From assembly GCF_024742075.1 (NCBI RefSeq), contig NZ_JANSGD010000004.1:124001-188000 (forward strand): a stretch of DNA of 64,000 nt, read 5' to 3'. Positions within the stretch are counted from its first letter, which is position 1. Every line of letters starts with the position of its first letter. Source of the DNA: Facklamia sp. 7083-14-GEN3. GTDB lineage: Bacteria > Bacillota > Bacilli > Lactobacillales > Aerococcaceae. Below, piece by piece: positions 33,129 through 42,427 of the stretch. The translations under genes were made by a program, and so were the position numbers. The notes beneath the pieces were generated by a model, which had not been told where the DNA came from, made no database searches, and worked only from the letters and a program-made list of their open reading frames with translations.

Positions 33129-34706
33129 TTATAAAAGACCTAGTAAAGGTTGAATCATTGAAACCTGTACCGGGGCACCAGGACCTAACGGAAGGTTGAG
33201 AGAGTACCAAAGAATTAATAAGATTGACCAGAAAATCAAGAAAGCCATTGAGTAAGGTAGCATGGTTGAGATAAGTGTTCCGATTCCGCTCTTCTTATCA
33301 TATCTTTGCATAAATACAAGAATCATTGCAAAATAGTTCATCAGTGGAGAAATGATATTGGTCGATGAGTCTGCTACACGATAAGCCATTTGGGTCATCT
33401 CTGGTGATAAATTGATAGCTATAAACATTGGAACAAAGATTGGTGCCAGGATTGCCCATTTGGCAGAAGCTGAACCAATAAACAAGTTGATGAAAGCTGA
33501 AAAGAAAATAAAAGCAAGGATTAAAGGAACTCCTGAAATTTTTTGACTTTGTAAGAAATCTGCTCCTGATGAAGCTAGGATGATTCCCAAATTAGAATGG
33601 GTAAAGTAAGCAATCAATTGAGAAGCAAAGAAAGCCATTACGATAAAACCTGCCATTGAGCGCATAGCCTCAATCATTGACTCTACAAAATCATTAGAGT
33701 TTTGGATTTTACCAGTCGTACGCCCGTAAACATAACCGGGAATACCGAACAATAAGAATACCATAAAGAGTAAACCAGTGTTCATAAAAGGTTGTAAGGT
33801 TTTTTGTCCGGTTTCTGGATCGATTGATTGGAAGGGACCAAACCAAGGATTCATCAGTAGGAAAACCATGATTAATGAAATTAACAGTGCGATTCCTGCA
33901 TTCTTCAATCCTTTTTCTTCCTTGTGAGAAAGTTCACTCGTTTCATTTTTTTCCAAGTCACCAAGATATGTACCAAGATGAGGCTCTACTACTTTTTCAG
34001 TAATTACGGTACCAATAATGGTTAAGAAAACAGTAGAAACGATTAAGAAATACCAGTTACCAGTAATAGAAACTTCATAAGGAATACCACTGGCATTTAA
34101 AGCAACGTTAGTGATTCCTCCAAGCAAAGCGTCAGTAGGGCCAAACATTAGGTTAGCCGAGAATCCGCCAGATACTCCTGCAAAGGCGGCAGCTAGACCA
34201 GCTATTGGATGACGCTTAGCACCGGCAAACATAATGGCACCAAGTGGAACGACTACTACGTATCCAGCATCCGAAGCAATGTTTGAAATGATACCAGCAA
34301 AGACAACTACCATGGTCAAAAGAGAATTAGGCACTTTCATGATTAATTTTTTCAAAGTAGCTCCAATTAGCCCCGACCATTCAGCAATTCCGACACCTAA
34401 CATGGTGACGAGGACGGTTCCTAAAGGAGCAAAGCCAGTAAAGTTTGACACTGCCGATTCGAAAATATAACGAAGCCCTTCACTATTCATCAATGAAATA
34501 GCTGTAATAGTGCTAGTTTCATTTGCTTTGGCATCGAAGAACTCAACAGATACGCCTAAACGGTAAACAATTTCAGAGATTAAAATAGTGATTGCAGATA
34601 AGATGATAAATATCACTACTGGGTGAGGCATTTTGTTACCCACTTTTTCTACCCAATCTAATGAACGTTGTAGAAAACTTTTCTTATTTTTTTGATTCGA
34701 CTCCAT
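33129..34706 (-). CDS. AbgT-family transporter
   Basis: A 525-residue membrane protein with about 11-13 helices. It has the AbgT hallmarks NIASDAGYVVVVPLGAIMF, AAFAGVSGGFSANLMFGPTD, SASAKWAILAPIFVPMF and YRVADSSTNIISPLMNYFA. Members take up p-aminobenzoyl-glutamate or export folate-pathway inhibitors such as sulfonamides, so the substrate is open. RBS AGGAGGAA lies 14 bases before the ATG. It is a single-gene unit ended by the terminator at 33046-33091. Confidence 0.88.
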   Translation of the reverse strand: MESNQKNKKSFLQRSLDWVEKVGNKMPHPVVIFIILSAITILISEIVYRLGVSVEFFDAKANETSTITAISLMNSEGLRYIFESAVSNFTGFAPLGTVLVTMLGVGIAEWSGLIGATLKKLIMKVPNSLLTMVVVFAGIISNIASDAGYVVVVPLGAIMFAGAKRHPIAGLAAAFAGVSGGFSANLMFGPTDALLGGITNVALNASGIPYEVSITGNWYFLIVSTVFLTIIGTVITEKVVEPHLGTYLGDLEKNETSELSHKEEKGLKNAGIALLISLIMVFLLMNPWFGPFQSIDPETGQKTLQPFMNTGLLFMVFLLFGIPGYVYGRTTGKIQNSNDFVESMIEAMRSMAGFIVMAFFASQLIAYFTHSNLGIILASSGADFLQSQKISGVPLILAFIFFSAFINLFIGSASAKWAILAPIFVPMFIAINLSPEMTQMAYRVADSSTNIISPLMNYFAMILVFMQRYDKKSGIGTLISTMLPYSMAFLIFWSILLILWYSLNLPLGPGAPVQVSMIQPLLGLL

Positions 34707-34935
34707 GATACTATTAATTATTCCTCCTATAATAATATTTTTTGTTAACTTTCATATCAAATCATAATAAAAGAGCGTTGAAATTTCAATACTCTTTATC
34801 CAATCAATTAAAATTTAAATAATTAGCGAAGCTTACTCTCTTTATATAGCTATAAAATTATAGAAAATAGAGAAAAATATAAAAATTAAGACTATCTGAT
34901 TATTAATTTTTTTCTAAATTCATGTTTTAAAAGAA

Positions 34936-34967
34936 AAGAACCCGCTATATGTAATTAGCGGGTTCTT
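34936..34967 (-). terminator. Terminator after rpmE2
   Basis: AAGAACCCGCTA and TAGCGGGTTCTT form a perfect 12-bp stem with an 8-base loop; on the minus strand a T-rich tail follows. The roughly 300 bases between abgT and rpmE2 contain this terminator and otherwise AT-rich DNA in which I see no gene. Confidence 0.88.
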
Positions 34968-35005
34968 AAAGAATGTGTGAGATTCTTTGTAAAGGTATAA
35001 TATAA

Positions 35006-35275
35006 TTATTCTTCTTCTTTTGCGTTTTTGTCCACAAATCCAAATTTTTTGTTGAACTTGTCAACACGTCCATCGGCCTGTGTAAATTTCTGACGTCCAG
35101 TATAGAATGGATGTGAATCAGATGAAATTTCGATCCGGATTAATGGGTATGTGTTTCCATCTTCCCATTCAACTGTCTCTGAAGAAGACTTAGTTGATCC
35201 TGATAAAAATTTATAACCTGTTGAAGTATCCATAAACACAACCGGATGATATTCTGGATGAATTCCTGCTTTCAT
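35006..35275 (-). CDS. rpmE2: 50S ribosomal protein L31, type B (zinc-free)
   Basis: An 89-residue type B L31: [20 protein letters not shown], then [38 protein letters not shown] and a basic [11 protein letters not shown] end. It contains no cysteine, so it lacks the zinc knuckle of type A L31. In Bacillus and Streptomyces the type B gene is induced by zinc starvation and replaces the zinc-bound form. RBS AAGGAAG before the ATG; regulatory sequences upstream are described separately. It sits alone and divergent from a Nudix gene. Confidence 0.95.
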   Translation of the reverse strand: MKAGIHPEYHPVVFMDTSTGYKFLSGSTKSSSETVEWEDGNTYPLIRIEISSDSHPFYTGRQKFTQADGRVDKFNKKFGFVDKNAKEEE

Positions 35276-35294
35276 GTGTATACTTCCTTTCTGC

Positions 35295-35340
35295 CGTAAA
35301 TTATTTGCTAATCTACAGTTATTCTTTGCACGGAGTGCAA
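35295..35340 (-). promoter_or_regulatory. rpmE2 promoter region with inverted repeat and weak Zur-like motif
   Basis: TTGCAC-GGA-GTGCAA (35326-35340) is a perfect inverted repeat; its TTGCAC arm on the minus strand is a -35-like hexamer with TAGATT 19 bases further as -10. A near-palindrome GTAAATTATTTGC (35296-35308) sits between promoter and ribosome binding site and loosely resembles the Zur consensus, but with several mismatches. Confidence 0.35.
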
Positions 35341-35436
35341 CATAAGAATAATAACAAAAATTTTTAATGCTGACAATCTTTTTTTAGAATATAATGGAAC
35401 ATCTCACATCTTTTTGTTCGAAAACGAGATAAAAAA

Positions 35437-35445
35437 TGCTATAAT
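35437..35445 (+). promoter_or_regulatory. Extended -10 promoter of the Nudix/pgeF operon
   Basis: TGCTATAAT, a perfect extended -10, lies 31 bases before the start codon at 35476. TTGTTC about 20 bases upstream is a possible -35. Confidence 0.55.
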
Positions 35446-35475
35446 TTATGAAAACACTTTAGAGGAGGGCAGAAA

Positions 35476-36132
35476 TTGAAACATGAAGAAAAACGAATTC
35501 GGCAATCGCTTGCTAATTATCAGCCGAATCAATATAAAGATAAGACGCATTATGCAGTTTTAATTCCTCTTATTCAAAGAGGAAATGAATGGCACCTCCT
35601 TTATGAAGTAAGAAGCTCCTTAATTTCCCAGCCGGGAGATACATCTTTTCCGGGAGGAAGGGTTGAAGCAGGTGAAACTTTTGAAGAAGCAGCGGTTAGA
35701 GAGACGACAGAAGAATTAAACATCAATCGTAAGCATATAGAAGTTATTGGAGAGTTGGATGGGTTGATCCACGATGTAACAATGATTCATTCTTATGTTG
35801 CCTTGCTTAAAGATATTACTTTTGATGATATATGCCCGAATGCCAAAGAAGTCGCTTATTTGTTTACTCTTCCCTTAGACTATGTTTTAAACAACAACCC
35901 AACTTATTATGATGCTTCTGTATTAACGGAAGTAGGAGAAGATTTTCCCTTTCATCTAATGGCTCATGGCGAATCTTATCAATTTCGAGTTGGAAAACGT
36001 AAAATTCCTTTTTATAATTTGCCTAGTGGTGAATACTTATGGGGCTTTACTGCGAGTATGACACGATGTTTTGCAGATGTCGTTCGTACTCACCATGATT
36101 TCAAAGTTCAGGAGGAGAATCTTGATGAATAA
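35476..36132 (+). CDS. Nudix hydrolase, CoA-pyrophosphatase-like (YeaB/NudL group)
   Basis: A 218-residue Nudix protein. The Nudix box has GGRVEAGETFEEAAVRET followed by TEELNI, preceded by LISQPGDTSFPGGR, close to the LLxxR..L..HxGxxxFPGG pattern of CoA-diphosphatases. Substrate not proved. The start is TTG at 35476 behind AGAGGAGGG. The last bases overlap pgeF, whose ATG at 36125 precedes this stop by 8 bases, so the pair is translated in a coupled way. Confidence 0.8.
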   Translation: MKHEEKRIRQSLANYQPNQYKDKTHYAVLIPLIQRGNEWHLLYEVRSSLISQPGDTSFPGGRVEAGETFEEAAVRETTEELNINRKHIEVIGELDGLIHDVTMIHSYVALLKDITFDDICPNAKEVAYLFTLPLDYVLNNNPTYYDASVLTEVGEDFPFHLMAHGESYQFRVGKRKIPFYNLPSGEYLWGFTASMTRCFADVVRTHHDFKVQEENLDE

Positions 36133-36862
36133 TTATTTTCAACAATTCGAAAAAATGGGTTTACAGGTCTTTCTAGCAGGAGCAAAATATAATTTTAGGA
36201 CATCCACCATGGGTGAAGCTGCTGTCAGTGAACAAATTAATCACGCTCTTGATGATGGTAATTTTGACTTTCAGACTTTCTATACAGGAGAGCAAATTCA
36301 TGGAGGGAAGGTGTCTTATCCTCTGGAAGAAAAAACTAATTCATTTGCAGTAGGTGAAATTATACCTCAATCAGATGGACTGATTACAGATCAACCTAAG
36401 CAGGTTTTAATGGTTAAATTTGCTGATTGCACTCCAATTATTATTTATGATGCACGTCAAAAAGTTGTTTCAATAGTGCATTCTGGTTGGAGAAGTACTG
36501 TTCAAAGAATTAGTCAGCTAGCAGTTAAAAGGATGCAAGACCAATTCTATAGTAAAAAAGAAGATCTTTTGGTTTATATCGGTCCTTCTATTGATCAGGA
36601 TAATTATGAAGTAGGTGAAGAAGTTTATCAAGCCTTTAATGAATGGGAAGATCAAAGCACATTTATCAAAGCGGGTGTTAAGGCAGGTAAGTATCAATTG
36701 AGTATGATAGATGCTAATCTTTATTTAATAAAAGAGCTTGGTATCAATGAAGAGAAAATAATGGTAGATAGACGTTCAACGTATCTATCTTCTGAACTTC
36801 ACTCTGCACGTAAAGAAGGTAAGAATTATCAATTAAACGGTCTTTTTGCCATGATTAAATAA
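36125..36862 (+). CDS. pgeF: PgeF, peptidoglycan editing factor / purine nucleoside-processing laccase-domain protein
   Basis: A 245-residue protein of the YfiH/Cu-oxidase_4 family. Zinc-binding residues H59 (EQIHGGKV), C102 (FADCTPIII) and H119 (VHSGWRSTVQ) are intact. In E. coli it cleaves misincorporated UDP-MurNAc-Ser and so edits wall precursors; some relatives act on adenosine and other purine nucleosides. ATG at 36125 follows AGGAGGAG inside the Nudix gene; the long ORF start at 36071 is not used. A terminator follows. Confidence 0.9.
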   Translation: MNNYFQQFEKMGLQVFLAGAKYNFRTSTMGEAAVSEQINHALDDGNFDFQTFYTGEQIHGGKVSYPLEEKTNSFAVGEIIPQSDGLITDQPKQVLMVKFADCTPIIIYDARQKVVSIVHSGWRSTVQRISQLAVKRMQDQFYSKKEDLLVYIGPSIDQDNYEVGEEVYQAFNEWEDQSTFIKAGVKAGKYQLSMIDANLYLIKELGINEEKIMVDRRSTYLSSELHSARKEGKNYQLNGLFAMIK

Positions 36863-36869
36863 AAAAATC

Positions 36870-36894
36870 AACCAAGCTTTTGCTTGGTTTTTTT
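36870..36894 (+). terminator. Terminator after pgeF
   Basis: Stem AACCAAGC/GCTTGGTT with a TTTT loop, followed by T-rich TTTTTTTC. Confidence 0.88.
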
Positions 36895-36961
36895 CTTTTT
36901 ATGTAGCTTTTAGTGGAGGTTTGTTTAGAATAGAGGGTATTAAAAGAATTGGAGATGTAAT

Positions 36962-37765
36962 ATGGCAGAGAATAAGTTTAATAAAGAGGCATTTTTGGAA
37001 CATTATAAAGGTCGAGATTATTCTTATGAATCCATTCAAACTGAAATGGATGATGACAATAATAGTCACGTAGTTATTAAAGAATTAGAAGGACAATCAC
37101 GTAAGCGAGTCCCGGAGTTTACTTCTAAATTACGTCATCGATTAGTAGAGGTTCCAGATGAAATTTATCAAGCCTCTGGTATCCGTATTTTTGGTCATCG
37201 TATTAAAAGTTTACTATTCTCAACAGATGTGGCCCTAATTCGGAACTCTAATGCGCATGCTGTTATGTCTGTTTACCCTTTTACACCACAAATGGCTATC
37301 AATCAGTCGTTGATAAATGCCTCATCCGTACCGGTTTTCACAGGAGTAGGGGGCGGAACTACTAGTGGAGAGCGTAGTATTCAATTAGCTTTTCAATCAG
37401 AGCAAGCTGGAGCTTTTGGAGTAGTCGTTAATTCACCAATGGAAAACGATGTAATTCGGCAGATTGCTCAGGTAGTTGATGTCCCTGTAGTAGCGACTAT
37501 TTCAAGTGAGCATGATGACTTTATTGGGAAATTAAATGCGGGAGCGGATATGCTAAATGTTTCTGGAGGAGCAACTACAGCTCGTTTAGTATCACATATT
37601 CGTCAACAAGTTGGAGATGTGGTGCCAATTATTGCTACAGGAGGGCCGACAGGACCCAGTATTTTAGAGACCATTGAAGCAGGTGCCAATGCTATTACTT
37701 ATACCCCACCGGCTTCAGCAGATATTTTTGCCGAATTGATGGCTAAATATCGTAGAAATAAATAA
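36962..37765 (+). CDS. TIM-barrel family protein, function unknown
   Basis: A 267-residue protein common in lactic acid bacteria under the vague name hydrolase. The C-terminal half reads like a phosphate-binding (beta/alpha)8 barrel: VVATISSEHDDFIGKLNAGA, DMLNVSGGATTARLV, IIATGGPTGPSILETIEAG, with a glycine phosphate loop GGPTGPS, recalling IMPDH or ThiG-like folds. The N-terminal 60 residues are a charged helix with no known domain. There is no transmembrane part. I cannot name its reaction. RBS GGAGATG before ATG at 36962; it stands alone before tkt. Confidence 0.65.
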   Translation: MAENKFNKEAFLEHYKGRDYSYESIQTEMDDDNNSHVVIKELEGQSRKRVPEFTSKLRHRLVEVPDEIYQASGIRIFGHRIKSLLFSTDVALIRNSNAHAVMSVYPFTPQMAINQSLINASSVPVFTGVGGGTTSGERSIQLAFQSEQAGAFGVVVNSPMENDVIRQIAQVVDVPVVATISSEHDDFIGKLNAGADMLNVSGGATTARLVSHIRQQVGDVVPIIATGGPTGPSILETIEAGANAITYTPPASADIFAELMAKYRRNK

Positions 37766-37796
37766 AAATGGACTGATATAAAAATTAGTCAGAAAA

Positions 37797-37805
37797 TGTT
37801 ATAAT
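37797..37805 (+). promoter_or_regulatory. Extended -10 promoter of tkt
   Basis: TGTTATAAT lies 31 bases before the tkt ATG, without an obvious -35. Confidence 0.5.
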
Positions 37806-37835
37806 AAATTTAAAATAAGTATAAGGGAGTTCAAT

Positions 37836-39836
37836 ATGTTTTCTAAAAAAGATCAAATTGCTGTAAATACGATTCGTGCCTTAAGTGTTGACCAAATTGA
37901 AGCCGCTAACTCAGGACATCCGGGGTTGCCACTTGGCGCAGCGCCAATGGCCTATACTTTGTGGTCCAGTCATTTGAATATTAATCCTAAAGATAGCAAA
38001 TGGATTAATAGAGATCGTTTTGTGTTATCTGCCGGACATGGTTCAGCTATGTTGTATAGTTTATTACATTTATCTGGTTTCAAGGTTACTATGGAAGATT
38101 TAAAACAATTCCGTCAATTAGGTTCTATAACACCAGGGCATCCTGAGTATCGTCATACTGATGGTGTTGAAGCGACTACTGGACCACTTGGTCAAGGGAT
38201 TGCTCAAGCAGTTGGTATGGCTATGGCAGAACAACATACGGCTGCATTATATAATACGGACGAGCATCAAGTTATTGATCATTATACCTATGCATTAGTG
38301 GGCGATGGCGACTTAATGGAAGGCATTTCTTATGAAGCTTGCTCGTATGCTGGCCGTCAAAAATTAGGTAAATTAGTGGTCCTATATGACTCAAACGATA
38401 TCTCATTAGATGGAGACTTGAATTTATCATTTGTGGAAGATATCAAAAAACGCTTTGAGAGTCAAAATTGGCATTATCAAAGAGTAGAAGATGGTAACGA
38501 CCTAGAGGCTATTTCTCAAGCAATTGAAGTTGCTAAAGGAGTAAGCGATCAACCTTCAATCATTGAAGTGAAGACAGTTATTGGCTTTGGTTCACCTAAT
38601 GAAGGAACTTCTAAAGTTCACGGAGCGCCATTGGGAGCAGACGCTTGGTCACAAACTAAAGCCAAATACGGTTATGATTATGAAGCATTTACTGTTCCTG
38701 AAGAGACCAAGTCTGTCTTTAATGAGAAAATAGTTGAACGTGGTCAAAAAACTCAAGCAGAATGGCAAAAACTATTTGAACAATATCAAGAATCTAATCC
38801 TGAATTAGCTAAAGAGTTTATAGCAGCTTTTGCAAACGAATTACCTGAAGAATATGCAGCTGACCTTGAATTTCTTGATGTGGATGCTAAAGCTGAAGCG
38901 ACAAGAAGCTCTTCTGGAACAGCTATTCAAGGATTAAAAGCTAGAATTCCATATTTATGGGGAGGCTCTGCTGACCTTTCTGGTTCAAATAAAACCATGA
39001 TTAAAGAATCAGAAGATTTTATGCCAGAAAGTCGTCAAGGCCAAAATATTTGGTTTGGTGTGAGAGAATTTGCGATGGGTGCAATGATGAATGGTGCTGC
39101 CTTGCATGGTGGAAACAAAATTTATGGTGGTACATTCTTTGTTTTCTCAGATTACTTAAAAGCAGCCATTCGTTTATCAGCCCTATCTCAATTACCAGTT
39201 ACATATGTTTTAACACATGACTCGGTCGCTGTTGGTGAAGATGGTCCGACACACGAACCGATTGAGCATTTAGCTGCTTTTCGCGCGATGCCAAATCTTA
39301 ATGTAATCCGACCAGCAGATGCTAACGAAACAATGGTAGCTTGGAAAATTGCTGTGGAATCTCAAAAGACACCTACATTGTTAGTTCTTAGCCGTCAAAA
39401 TTTACCAGTTATTAATAGCTCGAATGAATTAGCAGAAGAGGGAGTTCGTAAAGGTGCTTATATCGTCTCCCCTGCCAAAGAAGACGCACAAGGTGTTTTG
39501 ATTGCTACAGGATCTGAAGTCTCAGTAGCTATTGAGGCTCAATCACTATTGGCCGAAAAAGATGTTCATGTAAATGTTGTTTCGATGCCTGCTCAAAATA
39601 TTTTCGATCAACAAAGTGAAGAATATAAAGAAAAGGTTCTTCCTAAACAACTTATTAAAAGAGCTTCTATAGAGATGGGTGCTAGCTTTGGATGGCACAA
39701 ATATATTGGTATGGACGGCTTAGCGATAAGTATTGATGAATTTGGTACTTCAGCCCCAGGCGATCAAGCTATTGAACACTTTGGTTTCTCAGCAGAAAAA
39801 ATCGCTCAAGCTTATCTTGAATATTTTGAATTTTAA
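37836..39836 (+). CDS. tkt: Transketolase
   Basis: Thiamine-diphosphate enzyme (666 residues) of the pentose phosphate pathway. Motifs: [28 protein letters not shown], the ThDP motif [13 protein letters not shown], the Mg-loop, and in the second domain [20 protein letters not shown], ending [20 protein letters not shown]. Typical length for transketolase. RBS TAAGGGAG before ATG at 37836. cls follows 20 bases after its stop, so they may share a transcript; the two products are unrelated in pathway. Confidence 0.96.
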   Translation: MFSKKDQIAVNTIRALSVDQIEAANSGHPGLPLGAAPMAYTLWSSHLNINPKDSKWINRDRFVLSAGHGSAMLYSLLHLSGFKVTMEDLKQFRQLGSITPGHPEYRHTDGVEATTGPLGQGIAQAVGMAMAEQHTAALYNTDEHQVIDHYTYALVGDGDLMEGISYEACSYAGRQKLGKLVVLYDSNDISLDGDLNLSFVEDIKKRFESQNWHYQRVEDGNDLEAISQAIEVAKGVSDQPSIIEVKTVIGFGSPNEGTSKVHGAPLGADAWSQTKAKYGYDYEAFTVPEETKSVFNEKIVERGQKTQAEWQKLFEQYQESNPELAKEFIAAFANELPEEYAADLEFLDVDAKAEATRSSSGTAIQGLKARIPYLWGGSADLSGSNKTMIKESEDFMPESRQGQNIWFGVREFAMGAMMNGAALHGGNKIYGGTFFVFSDYLKAAIRLSALSQLPVTYVLTHDSVAVGEDGPTHEPIEHLAAFRAMPNLNVIRPADANETMVAWKIAVESQKTPTLLVLSRQNLPVINSSNELAEEGVRKGAYIVSPAKEDAQGVLIATGSEVSVAIEAQSLLAEKDVHVNVVSMPAQNIFDQQSEEYKEKVLPKQLIKRASIEMGASFGWHKYIGMDGLAISIDEFGTSAPGDQAIEHFGFSAEKIAQAYLEYFEF

Positions 39837-39856
39837 AATTGTAAGGGGAAGTAGGT

Positions 39857-41416
39857 ATGGGAAAAAGAACAAATGAGACAAAGCCACTAATTGTTCGTTT
39901 GCTAATTATCGCTACCTTAACTATTCTCCAGATTATATGGATAGTTGTATTAGTAAAAGACTTAATTGCCTATTCTGTTTGGTTAAATATTTTTATGACT
40001 ATCATATCTTTTGGGATTATTATCTATTTGCTAGATAAGAATGAAAGCCCTGCTTATCGATTATCATGGATTGTTTTATTAGCAGTTTCACCTATTGTTG
40101 GATCTTTGTTTTATCTCTATGCAGGAAACAAACGTCCTTTGGCTGATATGACAGAACGACTCAATCGACAGAATCGCTATCATTTAAGGGACTTAAAAAA
40201 AGTCCCTAACGCCCTAGGGTCTCTAGTACAAGATAATCCGCGCATTGCGGCCATTGCAAAATATGTTAATGATTATGCCAAAATGCCTGTTTCTGCGGGT
40301 GTGGATGTAAAATATTTTGCCAATGGTGAATCGATTATGGAACCACTCATTCAAGACCTTGAATCAGCTCAGTCACATATTTTTCTTGAATTTTTTATTA
40401 TTGAACAAGGTCAAATGTATGATCAAATATTCGACGTGCTTAAAAGAAAAGCTCAAGAGGGTGTGGAAGTACGTTTAATATATGATGATTTTGGCTGCCT
40501 ATTAAGACTTCCTAAAGATTTTGTTGAACAGATGGAAACGTTCAATATTAAAGCACTTAAGTTTAATCCTGTCCGACCAATTGTTTCACTTGTATACAAT
40601 ACCCGTGATCACCGCAAGTATATAATCATCGATGATAAGATTGCCTACACAGGAGGTCTAAATATTGCAGATGAGTATATTAATGCGGTGGAACGATTTG
40701 GTTATTGGAAAGACACCATGATTCGTATTAGAGGTGCCGCTGTATGGAATATTTCACAAATGTTCTTAACGATGTGGAATGCCTATGTAACTGAAGATTC
40801 AGATGACAAAAAATTTGTTGACCAATCCAGTTTAGATGAAAGTTTAAGTATTATTGAAGATAATGAAGCCAGTGGCTATGTTCAACCCTTTAGTGATACA
40901 CCGTTAGATAGTGAAGTGATAGGTGAAAATGTTTATCGTGAAATTCTCAATACCGCAGAGCGTTATGTTTATATTTTTACTCCCTATTTAATTATTTCGT
41001 ATGAATTACAAACAGCTATGACTTTGGCTGCTAAAAGAGGCGTAGATGTGCGCTTAATGACACCTGGTATTCCTGATAAAAAACTAGTCTATCGAATTAC
41101 TCGATCTTTCTATCGCCCTTTGATGGAAGGTGGAGTAAAAATATATGAATATACTCCCGGTTTTTTACATGCTAAATCATTCGTTTCAGATGACCGGGTA
41201 GCGATAGTAGGGACACTTAATTTAGATTATCGCTCACTGTATCTTCATTTTGAAACAGCTACTTTGTTATATTATCATCCAGAAATAAAAGCAATTAAAG
41301 ATGACTTTATTCAAGCACAAAGTGTGGCTGAATTAATTCGAATGAAACATCTAAGGCGTTCGATTGTAGGAAGAATTATTGATGCATTATTAAGATTGCT
41401 AGCTCCATTTGTCTAG
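39857..41416 (+). CDS. cls: Cardiolipin synthase (phospholipase D type)
   Basis: A 519-residue membrane enzyme that joins two phosphatidylglycerol molecules to make cardiolipin. Two or three N-terminal helices (residues 12-89) precede two HKD phosphatidyltransferase motifs: H252-R-K-Y-I-I-I-D in DHRKYIIIDDKIAYTGGLN and H438-A-K in LHAKSFVSDDRVAIVGTLN. RBS GTAAGGGGAAG before ATG at 39857. It follows tkt by 20 bases and precedes ypfJ by 17 bases. Confidence 0.94.
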   Translation: MGKRTNETKPLIVRLLIIATLTILQIIWIVVLVKDLIAYSVWLNIFMTIISFGIIIYLLDKNESPAYRLSWIVLLAVSPIVGSLFYLYAGNKRPLADMTERLNRQNRYHLRDLKKVPNALGSLVQDNPRIAAIAKYVNDYAKMPVSAGVDVKYFANGESIMEPLIQDLESAQSHIFLEFFIIEQGQMYDQIFDVLKRKAQEGVEVRLIYDDFGCLLRLPKDFVEQMETFNIKALKFNPVRPIVSLVYNTRDHRKYIIIDDKIAYTGGLNIADEYINAVERFGYWKDTMIRIRGAAVWNISQMFLTMWNAYVTEDSDDKKFVDQSSLDESLSIIEDNEASGYVQPFSDTPLDSEVIGENVYREILNTAERYVYIFTPYLIISYELQTAMTLAAKRGVDVRLMTPGIPDKKLVYRITRSFYRPLMEGGVKIYEYTPGFLHAKSFVSDDRVAIVGTLNLDYRSLYLHFETATLLYYHPEIKAIKDDFIQAQSVAELIRMKHLRRSIVGRIIDALLRLLAPFV

Positions 41417-41433
41417 CAGTTAGGAGGCTGAAA

Positions 41434-42375
41434 ATGAAGTGGGAAGATTTAAGAAGAAGTAAAAATGTTGAGGATCGTAGGGGACGAGGTGGAAGTTCTT
41501 TTGGTGGGGGAATGGGCTCAGGCCGTTCAGGCGGTATGGGTGGAAATCTTCTTATGATGTTATTAATGTCGAAAGGTAAGTTCAAATGGTTTTTGATAGG
41601 AATCTTGCTTATTTTCTTTTTTACAGGAGGATCTTCCTTATTAGGTGGCGGCCAACCAACGAATCGCAATTATGGTGATTCAGGTGTCGTTTTTGAAGAT
41701 ACTACCGAAAAGTCCGATTCTAACAATCAAATATCTGATGAAGAGGGAGAATTTCTTTCAGCAGTATTAGCTAATACCGAAGATTTCTGGGCTATGAAAT
41801 TTGCTGAGTATGAATTGAGCTATAAAAAACCAAAATTAGTCCTTTACACAGAAGGAACAAACACAGGTGGATGTGGATTTGGTCAAAGTTCAGCTGGACC
41901 TTTCTATTGTCCAGGGGACCAATCTATCTATATAGATGTTAGTTTTTATCGTGAATTAGCTAATAAATATGGTGCACCAGGAGATTTTGCGATGGCTTAC
42001 GTTCTCGCTCATGAAGTGGGTCATCACGTCCAACAACAGCTAGGGACTATGGACGATTATCAAAGACTAGCTCAGCAAAATCCAGGCGCTAAAAATGAAT
42101 TAACTGTGCGCTTAGAACTGCAAGCAGATTATTATGCAGGAGCTTGGGCACGCTATGCTGATGAACAAGATATTTTAGATGAAGGAGATATTGAAGAAGC
42201 GCTTCAAGCAGCGTTTTCAGTTGGGGATGATACCTTGCAAAAAGAAACGATGGGCTATGTTGTACCAGATTCCTTTACCCATGGAACATCTAAGCAAAGA
42301 CAAGAATGGTTTGCTAGAGGTTATAAATATGCTGGAGATTTCCAAGAAGCAGATACCTTTAATCGTGATATCTAA
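41434..42375 (+). CDS. ypfJ: YpfJ-family neutral zinc metallopeptidase
   Basis: A 313-residue protein with a glycine-rich, basic N-terminus (residues 15-40), one membrane helix (about 50-66, FKWFLIGILLIFFFTGG), and a zinc metalloprotease-like domain with HEVGHHVQ (H193, H197) and the downstream EWFARGYKYAG. Members are predicted membrane-anchored proteases with no established substrate. RBS TAGGAGGC before ATG at 41434; it is the last gene of the tkt-cls-ypfJ run and is closed by a very strong terminator. Confidence 0.88.
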   Translation: MKWEDLRRSKNVEDRRGRGGSSFGGGMGSGRSGGMGGNLLMMLLMSKGKFKWFLIGILLIFFFTGGSSLLGGGQPTNRNYGDSGVVFEDTTEKSDSNNQISDEEGEFLSAVLANTEDFWAMKFAEYELSYKKPKLVLYTEGTNTGGCGFGQSSAGPFYCPGDQSIYIDVSFYRELANKYGAPGDFAMAYVLAHEVGHHVQQQLGTMDDYQRLAQQNPGAKNELTVRLELQADYYAGAWARYADEQDILDEGDIEEALQAAFSVGDDTLQKETMGYVVPDSFTHGTSKQRQEWFARGYKYAGDFQEADTFNRDI

Positions 42376-42376
42376 T

Positions 42377-42420
42377 AAAAAGAGAACTCTTTATGAATAT
42401 TCATAAAGAGTTCTCTTTTT
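42377..42420. terminator. 21-bp perfect bidirectional terminator between ypfJ and pepD
   Basis: A perfect 21-bp stem with a two-base TA loop. It begins AAAAAGAGAACTCTTT (42377) and ends AAAGAGTTCTCTTTTT (42420). The A-run and T-run ends make it functional from both strands, as required for the convergent genes. Confidence 0.95.
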
Positions 42421-42427
42421 ATTAACT

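Noticed and set aside
34707-34935. Possible small gene or RNA between abgT and rpmE2
   Set aside because: The stretch is AT-rich, has no frame with a ribosome binding site and no convincing stable fold apart from the rpmE2 terminator.
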